Shown here: positions 1-5,749 of the stretch, piece by piece
How positions within the stretch are numbered: position 1 is the first letter of the stretch
Layout of the letters: each line of letters begins with the position of its first letter
Origin: PVC group bacterium
GTDB taxonomy: Bacteria; Verrucomicrobiota; Kiritimatiellia; CAIKKV01; PXCX01
Direction: 5' to 3'
Length of the DNA: 12,858 nt
NCBI GenBank assembly: GCA_003567575.1
Contig: PWZG01000097.1
Span: forward strand, 1 to 12,858
Program-made: the position numbers and the translations under genes
The notes under the pieces: model-generated
The model's input: the letters and a program-made list of their open reading frames with translations, nothing else
Told to the model about the DNA's origin: nothing
Databases searched by the model: none

Positions 1-1776
1 ATTGTCTGGTTGATCGAGGGAGACGGATCCATCGAAAGACTGTTCAGCCCTGAAATCCGGGAGGCAAACCCGGAATGGAGGGTGACCAGGGCCGATGGAA
101 CGACCGATCCCCGCACCCTGCGGGTGACCCATCCCGGTGTGGCCAAGTATATTGCCGACCAGCTGATAGATCAGTTGGAAACAATATATGAGCCCATGCT
201 GCAAGCAGGGCTGCGTCCCGGTTATTCCATTCAGGCGCATGATGGCCAGATATATACCGAAGATCCCCAGGACCGGGAACATGATCCCGAGCCCCGTGTA
301 TGGGACCCGGCGGCCGGCCGCTGGTCGACGACCGATCGCTACATCTTGTTGCAGAACCGCATCGCTAAACAGGTCAGGCAGCGTTTTCCCGAAGTAGCCT
401 TCCGGGATATTGCCTATGTCAACAAGAGCCTGCCTCCGGTCAGATACCAGGTTCCGGAAGACTTTCATGTCATTATAGCCCCGATCGACTTCAACCGGCA
501 CCATCCCATGACCTGGGAAAATCATCCCAATGAATTCTGGCTGCGGGATATGGTGCAGGGATGGGGCCGGACGGGGGTCTCATTGTACGCATACTGGTAC
601 GGCATCAATCTGGCGGAGATCAGCGCGCCATGCCCCTTCATCACCAAGTGGGGCACGGATATTCCCATCCTTCTGGAAAACAATCTGATAGGTTGGATGC
701 CGGAAACCATGAATGGTTGGGATTCCATGATGCCGGGCTACTACCTGGCCATACGCATGGCTTTTTATCCGCATGAGACCGTAGAACAGATCCTGCAGGA
801 TTTATGGACCAATTTCTACGGAGCGGCCGCAGCGCCGATGGAACGATACTGGATTGGGATCGACCAGGCCTATCTCGAGGCGAGGGAATATGCCGGCAGT
901 CCCTTTGGCTATTTCAAGATATTCACGTCCGACGTGATGGCCCAGGCCAGGGCTGACCTCGATGAGGCTCTGGCCGCATGCCGGACCATCATGGAATATC
1001 GCCGGGTCAAATTGATTGATGAATCATTCACCCTTTTCGAGATGTTCATGAAAATGCGCAATGATTGGGCAGCGGGCAATCTGCGAGACCTGGAAGCGGA
1101 TTACGATTCCTGGCGCGGAGGAATATTGGATATGGTGCGCCGCTACCGGGACCCGGCGGACCACACCTATATACAGGGCCGCCACGGCAATCCGCGCTGG
1201 AGCGATGTGTTGATCCGCCCCGCCTACAATGACGGATCCCGGATGGATCGTGAATATGCACGGCACGCCAGACAGGCCATCCTCGAATGGAAATGGAAGC
1301 ACAATCCCGGGCCGGAAGAGGATTCGCTGCCATGGACCGAGCCGGATTACGATGATGCCGATTGGCCTGTCACCCACGTGGTGCGCGATACCTGGTCGTC
1401 GCTTGGCCACCACCTGACCATGACCGACGAGGCGTCCGGCCGCTCGGGGCGGATGGTCTATCGGACCGGTCAGAAGCTTGCCGTCCTGCCGGAAGGCAAG
1501 AAAGCGTATTTGTGGATCGGCATGACCGACGGGCGGGTCAAACTGTTCGTCAATGGCCAACATATACCCTATATTGTGCCGGAGGCCACCCGCGATCATC
1601 AAACAGGAGAGGTTCTGGACTATTTTGACGGGTATGCGCGCCCGGCAAGTTTTGACATTACCGGTGCCATACAGGTAGGTCACAATCAGATAACCATCCT
1701 GGCGGAAAGGCATCGTCTCAATGAACTGGGAACGGGTGGTCTGATGGGCCCGGTGGTCATCTATCGGGAGAAATAG
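1..1776 (+). CDS. DUF4838 domain glycoside-hydrolase-like protein (5' end missing)
   Basis: The frame is open from base 1 and ends at TAG 1774-1776, so the true start lies outside the window; the TTG at base 10 is not a credible start. The first ~290 visible residues match my memory of the DUF4838 family, which is found beside polysaccharide-degrading genes and resembles alpha-glucuronidase-type TIM barrels: YSIQAHDG, the Trp/Tyr-rich GVSLYAYWYG, and a stretch around ETMNGWDSMMPGYYLAIRM. A mostly helical segment follows. The last ~130 residues look like a beta-sandwich sugar-binding module (AYLWIGMTDGRVKLFVNGQ, then a G-N-Q-I-T-I-L strand), as at the ends of many GH2-type enzymes. Role inferred: hydrolysis or binding of a uronic-acid or other complex glycan. 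Whether it is secreted cannot be judged because the N-terminus is missing. The next gene is 308 nt away and unrelated. Confidence 0.75.
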   Translation: MVWLIEGDGSIERLFSPEIREANPEWRVTRADGTTDPRTLRVTHPGVAKYIADQLIDQLETIYEPMLQAGLRPGYSIQAHDGQIYTEDPQDREHDPEPRVWDPAAGRWSTTDRYILLQNRIAKQVRQRFPEVAFRDIAYVNKSLPPVRYQVPEDFHVIIAPIDFNRHHPMTWENHPNEFWLRDMVQGWGRTGVSLYAYWYGINLAEISAPCPFITKWGTDIPILLENNLIGWMPETMNGWDSMMPGYYLAIRMAFYPHETVEQILQDLWTNFYGAAAAPMERYWIGIDQAYLEAREYAGSPFGYFKIFTSDVMAQARADLDEALAACRTIMEYRRVKLIDESFTLFEMFMKMRNDWAAGNLRDLEADYDSWRGGILDMVRRYRDPADHTYIQGRHGNPRWSDVLIRPAYNDGSRMDREYARHARQAILEWKWKHNPGPEEDSLPWTEPDYDDADWPVTHVVRDTWSSLGHHLTMTDEASGRSGRMVYRTGQKLAVLPEGKKAYLWIGMTDGRVKLFVNGQHIPYIVPEATRDHQTGEVLDYFDGYARPASFDITGAIQVGHNQITILAERHRLNELGTGGLMGPVVIYREK

Positions 1777-1853
1777 CCAAGCGACAAAAAAAGGGCAGCC
1801 CTAAGGCGGAACGGCGCTTAGATAGAGCCTGGACGAAAAGGTTTTCGGATGGG

Positions 1854-1874
1854 GTGTTCAGTGTTCGGTGTTCA
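1854..1874. repeat. Three tandem heptamers GTGTTCR
   Basis: GTGTTCA, GTGTTCG and GTGTTCA follow each other without a gap. The array is short and could be a simple slipped-strand repeat. Confidence 0.7.
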
Positions 1875-1898
1875 GAGTTATTGTCGTCCGCGAGAGGT

Positions 1899-2034
1899 TT
1901 TGCAAGAGCCTCATCATGGTACGGGTCATGGGAAACAGGATCGGCGGTTTGGTGTTAGGGGCCGCGCTGACGGACTGCCGCGGGTGTGATGCAATGGGCA
2001 AGGGGAGCACTTTCTTGAAATCGGCTCTTGCAAA
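1899..2034. repeat. 12-bp perfect inverted repeat enclosing 112 bp (MITE-like)
   Basis: TTTGCAAGAGCC at 1899-1910 is the exact reverse complement of GGCTCTTGCAAA at 2023-2034. The interior has no gene. A 12-bp match at this distance is unlikely by chance but could also reflect a regulatory or relic structure. No clear target-site duplication was seen outside the arms. The right arm contains the -35 hexamer of the promoter of the next gene, as in insertion-sequence ends that carry an outward -35 box. Confidence 0.5.
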
Positions 2035-2056
2035 CGGCAGTCAATACGGATATTCT
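2028..2056 (+). promoter_or_regulatory. Sigma-70-type promoter for the AAA ATPase gene
   Basis: TTGCAA (2028-2033) and TATTCT (2051-2056) are separated by 17 nt. Transcription would start near 2063, about 20 nt before the ATG at 2085. This is a consensus match only. Confidence 0.45.
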
Positions 2057-2084
2057 ATACCCGCATATCGAAAGGAATAGCCGT

Positions 2085-3179
2085 ATGAACTACATCCCAA
2101 GGCTTGCCGACAAAGAAATCCTACGGTTCATTGAGGACAAACAGCCTAATAAGAGCGTGTTGCTCGTTGAGGGCGCCCGTCAAGTCGGCAAGTCGTTTCT
2201 GGTGGCCCACGCGATTCAGGCTTCGGGCAAACAGAGCTTCTCTTTGAACCTGGAAAAAGAAACGCGGCTGCGATCCTTGATCGACGATTGCAGGGAATTC
2301 AAGGAGTTTGACCAACTCCTTCGGGATCGGATCGGGTTTGACTCGACAGGCGGGCAGGCGCTGTTTTTCGACCAAGCGCAGGAAAGTAGCCGAATAGGAC
2401 AGTTCGTTCGTTTCATGAAGGAAGATTGGGCGCACGCCACCGTCATGCTCTGCGGGTCGACGCTCTCGCGGTTGTTTCGGCAGGACACCCGATACCCGGT
2501 GGGGCGTGTCCGGCGCCTGCTATTGGGGCCGCTAGCGTTCTCGGAGTTTCTGATCGCGGCGGATCAGGATCGTCTGGCCGAGGCGATTCGCGCGGACGAG
2601 TCGCCTTTCACCCCCCAACGGCATGACCATCTGCTGTCGCTTTACGACCGGTTCCTGCTCACCGGCGGTCTGCCCGCCGTGGTGCTTGAGAGTCTGAGGG
2701 GCGGTGACCGCTCGGAACTCCTGGCCCAAATCCTGGCCGACTACGAGCAGGATTTCATCCGCCTATTCGGCGAGGCGGACGCGGAAATCGTGAGAGCCTG
2801 CTTCCGCAGCGTGGCGAATTTTGTCGGGCGGTCCATCCAAGAACACCACCGTTGTTCCGTCGCCGAGTTCGCGGGTCAATGGCGCATCAACGAAGTGTTC
2901 GACAGACTGGAAGGCTGGCATCTGATCTTGAGGTCGGACCAGAAGGGGCCGGGAGCCGAAGCCGGTCACGCCTATCTGCCCAAGCGCTATCTTTTCGACT
3001 CCGGTGTCTTGCGCCATCTGCGGGAAGTCGCGGTGCCTTCGATCCATATCCTCGAAACGCTTGCGCCGGAGAATAAGGGCGTCGAGGACCCTAGCGTGAG
3101 CGGAGCGGGAGGTGGGTGTGAATCTGCCTTCGTTTTCCGTGGATGTGGCCATGCACGAAACCCGGCTTTGGCGGCTTGA
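2085..3179 (+). pseudogene. AAA ATPase of the DUF4143 family, C-terminal domain lost
   Basis: The chosen start is ATG 2085, with AAAGGA at 2071-2076 placed 8 nt before it; the frame is open further upstream but that part has no RBS. The product is 364 aa. Residues 1-200 form the AAA core: Walker A GARQVGKS (30-37), a Walker B strand ALFFDQAQES (D96, Q97) and the LCGSTLSRLF sensor segment. Such ATPases are common single genes in anaerobes and PVC bacteria; their job is unknown and is often guessed to be defence or mobile-element related. After residue ~326 (HILETL) the expected DUF4143 C-terminal part is absent (family members normally go on for roughly 100 residues with an ENxV segment and a nuclease-like EVDF core). 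The frame instead runs through Gly/Ser-rich residues to a stop at 3177. The Walker B Glu is also replaced by Gln. Truncation by recombination near 3060-3100 is the simplest reading. Confidence 0.7.
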
Positions 3180-3189
3180 AAGAAGATGA
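3100..3189 (+). pseudogene. Possible 3' remnant of a glycoside hydrolase gene
   Basis: In the frame offset from the ATPase gene, a ~29-codon stretch without its own start ends at TGA 3187-3189, 21 nt before the kinase start, which is ordinary operon spacing. It would encode NLPSFSVDVAMHETRLWRLER. A D-V-x-x-H-x-x-x-L-x-R-L pattern is typical of the last beta-strand of GH27/GH36-type alpha-galactosidases and related enzymes (from memory, not searched). I infer that this is the tail of the gene that used to precede the kinase, cut off by the event that also truncated the ATPase gene. The fragment is too short for a firm call. Confidence 0.3.
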
Positions 3190-3210
3190 AAGCAAACGAT
3201 TGGAACGATC

Positions 3211-4209
3211 ATGGAACATATTCTGGCGGTGGACGGCGGCGGCACGAAGTGCGAGGCGCTGTTGATGACGGTGGAGGGGGATGCACTGGCGTTTGACGCC
3301 GTGTATCCCGAGCAGGTGTCGATCATGGGCGATTTCGGACGGGGCCGGAACGCCATGGCGGCCCGGACGGCGGTTCTGCGAGTGTTGAATCAGGTCAACC
3401 CGCGGGGCGTGGTACACATAGTGTTCGGTAGCGGGGCCGTGACCGGCCAATTCCGGCGCGACCTGAAAGCGGCGCACGTCCTGTTCTGGTACGCGTCGGA
3501 AGATGAGTCGGCCCGCTGCTGCGCGGGCGTTAAGGAGGCGCTGGTGGCGTTGTCGGGGACGGGCGCCTTCGGCCACCTTTACTGGAACGGGCGCCACTGG
3601 CATGCCGACGGGTTCGGACCGCTGATCGGCGATTGGGGCAGCGCCTTTCAGATCGGCCGCGAGGGGCTGAGAGCGGCGGTCCGGTCATCGATCCACCCTG
3701 GACGCAAGACCGCGCTGCGTGATGAATTGGCGCGCACCATGAACGTGCAGGAGTCCGACTTCGATTTGCAGGATGTTATGATCCATGAGGGAATCCGGGT
3801 GTTCGCCGACCGGACGGCGGTGGCGCGGTATGCGCACATGGTGGACCGGGTGGCGCGGGCAGGGGATAAGGTGGCCATCGGGATTATCGAGAAGGCGGCG
3901 GACGACCTTGCCGAGACGCTGCAGTGGCTGGTGAAGGGAAAAGGGGTGGGGGGCGAGTCGCTGCCCTTCGTGGGCTCGGGCGGCGTGATCATGAATTCCG
4001 ATGTTTTCTGGAACGTCCTGGTCGCCCGCGTGGCGGAATTTCTGCCACACGGACGGCCCTTGAGGCAGACGATACCCCAGGTGGTGGGGTTGGCGCTGGC
4101 GGGACTGGGCCAGGCGATTGACGCAGGCGTGCTGAAGGCGGATATGAACAAGGTCCGGGAGCGGCTCATGGATTCGTTCCCGGCGCTGCGAACGACCACG
4201 AAACAATAG
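3211..4209 (+). CDS. BadF/BadG/BcrA/BcrD-type sugar kinase (N-acetylglucosamine kinase-like)
   Basis: This 332-residue protein of the ASKHA fold most likely phosphorylates an amino sugar or related hexose with ATP in the cytosol. Visible motifs are the phosphate-1 loop AVDGGGTKCEA (6-16), the ALSGTGAFG turn (113-121) for phosphate 2, the family signature DGFGPLIGDWGSAF (133-146) with catalytic-region D133 and D141, and the adenosine motif VGSGGVI (254-260). Length and order fit GlcNAc/MurNAc kinases of PF01869. The start at ATG 3211 is set by the DGGGTK motif lying at residue 8; the ribosome site is weak (GGAAC, 3202-3206). The gene is first in a compact operon with two SIS-domain genes (8-nt gap to the next), recalling MurK/MurQ or AgaS-type kinase-SIS pairs. 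Substrate not determinable; 2-hydroxyglutaryl-CoA dehydratase activators share the fold but lack this context. Confidence 0.85.
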   Translation: MEHILAVDGGGTKCEALLMTVEGDALAFDAVYPEQVSIMGDFGRGRNAMAARTAVLRVLNQVNPRGVVHIVFGSGAVTGQFRRDLKAAHVLFWYASEDESARCCAGVKEALVALSGTGAFGHLYWNGRHWHADGFGPLIGDWGSAFQIGREGLRAAVRSSIHPGRKTALRDELARTMNVQESDFDLQDVMIHEGIRVFADRTAVARYAHMVDRVARAGDKVAIGIIEKAADDLAETLQWLVKGKGVGGESLPFVGSGGVIMNSDVFWNVLVARVAEFLPHGRPLRQTIPQVVGLALAGLGQAIDAGVLKADMNKVRERLMDSFPALRTTTKQ

Positions 4210-4217
4210 GGAGAAGC

Positions 4218-4958
4218 ATGACAGCGGCATTCAAATACCTGAAAGCAATCCGCGAAATTCTGGATTTCTACGAGAAAGACCTGACCGCGGTGGAACAGGC
4301 GGCGGCATTGGTGGCGGACCGGGTGCTGGGGGGGGGCACGGTTCACCTTGCGGCCATCGGTCACGGCAATGAACACGATTTCCTGAACCGAGCCGGCGGG
4401 CCGGCCTTTCTGCAGCCCTTTGCCTTTGAGTTTACCCTGAACGATCCCGAACCCGAATGCCATAAGAACCGGCCACGGCCGGAGCCGTTCGAGCGGGAGA
4501 TCGAAACCGTGCGGCTGGCCGTCAAGGCCAGCTCCATGCGGGCGGGCGACGTGCTGGCCGTGGGCTCCGTTTCCGGACGTAACGTGCGGCCCGTGGAACT
4601 GGCGCTGGCCTGTCGCGAGCGGGGCATCAAGGTGATCGGCTTTACCTCGATGGCCTACACGGCCAAAGTGACTTCGGCCCATCCATCAGGCAATAGGCTT
4701 TGCGACGTGGTGGATGTGGTCGTCAATAACGGGGCGCCCTACGGCGATGCGTCCGTGGCGATACCCGGCTACGAGTTCGACTTGATGCCGGTTTCCGGCG
4801 TCTCAATGCTCGTGGGCGGCTGGCTGATTTGGGGACGGGCCATGGCGTTGATGGCCGCGCGCGGTACGCCGGCCTCGGTGTTCATGAGCGTGAACCGGCC
4901 TGACGGGCAGGCGGTCTATGACGAAAACCGGGAACGGTACCAGAAACTGGGCTACTAG
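4218..4958 (+). CDS. SIS-domain sugar-phosphate protein, divergent copy (SIS1)
   Basis: A 246-residue single SIS domain of the UPF0309/SIS_2 type. The phosphate-binding SVSGRN loop is at 117-122, and the family block H155-P-S-G ... D-V-V-V-N-N-G-A-P-Y-G-D177 follows. SIS domains bind phosphosugars and act as isomerases, deaminases or etherases (GmhA, AgaS, MurQ) or as regulators. AGGGAGA at 4208-4214 precedes ATG 4218, and the gap to the kinase stop is 8 nt, so translation is probably coupled. Compared with its neighbour SIS2 the first sugar-facing loop is different: it reads IGHGNEHDFLNRAGG (47-61), lacking the GxTHSxxLxEE pattern and about three residues. It may therefore use another substrate or be a non-catalytic partner in a heteromer. 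Function is inferred from the fold only. Confidence 0.8.
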   Translation: MTAAFKYLKAIREILDFYEKDLTAVEQAAALVADRVLGGGTVHLAAIGHGNEHDFLNRAGGPAFLQPFAFEFTLNDPEPECHKNRPRPEPFEREIETVRLAVKASSMRAGDVLAVGSVSGRNVRPVELALACRERGIKVIGFTSMAYTAKVTSAHPSGNRLCDVVDVVVNNGAPYGDASVAIPGYEFDLMPVSGVSMLVGGWLIWGRAMALMAARGTPASVFMSVNRPDGQAVYDENRERYQKLGY

Positions 4959-4970
4959 CGAGGAGGGGAC

Positions 4971-5711
4971 ATGTCGGCGGATATTTATTTTCGGGAAGCG
5001 GCGGCGGCACTGGAACGGGTGGCGGTCAGCCAGAAGAAGCCGATTGCGAAGGCGGCGGACTATCTTGTGGCGGCGATCCGGGACGGGAATCGTCTTTTTT
5101 CGTTCGGCGCCACCCATTCCTTCATGTTGACCGAAGAGCTGGTCTATCGCACGGGCGGATTGATGCTGGTCAATCCGATATACCCGCACGGCATGAACCT
5201 CTCGGTCCGGCCCATGACCCAGACCTCCCGCTTCGAGCGGCTGCCGGGACTGGGAAAGGAACTGCTGGACGGTTCGCCGGCCGATGCGGGGGATGTGCTG
5301 ATCCTGGCCTCGACTTCAGGGCGGAACGCGGTCGTGATCGACATGGCGCTGGCGGCGCAAGCAAAGGAGATCACGGTCATCGGCATTACGGCCCTGGCGT
5401 ATGCGAACGGGGTAACGAGCCGGCATCCATCGGGAAAGAAGCTCCCGGATCTGTGCGACGTGGTAATCGACAACGGGGCGCCTTACGGCGACGCGGCGGT
5501 GGCGCTGGCCGGTTTTCCCCAGAAGGTTGGACCGCTCTCGTCGCTAACGGGCATCGCCCTGGTCAATGCCCTGATTTGCGAAGTGGCAGCGCGCTTGACG
5601 GCGGCGGGCGTGACCCCGCCGGTCTTTATGAGCGCCAATGTGGACGGCGGCGACGCGCACAACGAGGCGCAGTTGAAGGCGAACGCGCACCGAATCCATT
5701 ACATGAAGTGA
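4971..5711 (+). CDS. SIS-domain sugar-phosphate isomerase-like protein, canonical copy (SIS2)
   Basis: Also 246 residues, of the UPF0309 type. The FGATHSFMLTEELVYRTGG segment (45-63) with H49, S50, E55 and E56 matches the usual FGxGHSxxLxEExxxRxGG of the family; STSGRN (114-119) is the phosphate loop; H152-P-S-G and DNGAPYGDA (167-175) are the conserved second half. A very good ribosome site AGGAGGGG lies at 4961-4968, two nt before ATG, and the gap to SIS1 is 12 nt. The two SIS genes look like a tandem duplication followed by divergence of the first copy. Expected role: conversion of the sugar phosphate made by the upstream kinase (isomerisation, deamination or ether cleavage); which of these cannot be told. 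Likely cytosolic and oligomeric, as SIS proteins form dimers or tetramers. Confidence 0.82.
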   Translation: MSADIYFREAAAALERVAVSQKKPIAKAADYLVAAIRDGNRLFSFGATHSFMLTEELVYRTGGLMLVNPIYPHGMNLSVRPMTQTSRFERLPGLGKELLDGSPADAGDVLILASTSGRNAVVIDMALAAQAKEITVIGITALAYANGVTSRHPSGKKLPDLCDVVIDNGAPYGDAAVALAGFPQKVGPLSSLTGIALVNALICEVAARLTAAGVTPPVFMSANVDGGDAHNEAQLKANAHRIHYMK

Positions 5712-5749
5712 TCCGGATTTACGGATCATTCAAACGCAAGGAATTCCGA

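Larger units (their letters stand above)
1777..2084. other. Noncoding stretch between the DUF4838 gene and the AAA ATPase gene
   Basis: No convincing gene is present; a 70-codon frame at 1868-2080 starts inside a simple repeat and resembles nothing known to me. From left to right it holds a weak stem (AGGGC-A-GCCCT, 1792-1802) behind a run of A, three tandem GTGTTCR heptamers (1854-1874), a 12-bp inverted repeat (1899-1910 and 2023-2034), a smaller pair ACTGCCG (1974-1980) and CGGCAGT (2035-2041), and a sigma-70-like promoter. It may be a relic of a small mobile element. Confidence 0.6.

Noticed and set aside
1854..1874. CRISPR or larger satellite array
   Set aside because: Only three 7-bp units without spacers.
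1868..2080. 70-codon + frame before the ATPase gene
   Set aside because: It starts inside the heptamer repeat, has no ribosome site or recognisable sequence, and covers the inverted repeat and promoter.
3648..4682. 344-codon minus-strand frame opposite the kinase and SIS1
   Set aside because: Shadow of G+C-rich codons: it spans two well-supported genes and their junction, and its protein is of low complexity without motifs.
5453..5749. Longer N-terminus for the GH95-like protein
   Set aside because: It would overlap the end of SIS2 in another frame; the GH95 fold begins right after ATG 5750, which has its own AAGGAA site.
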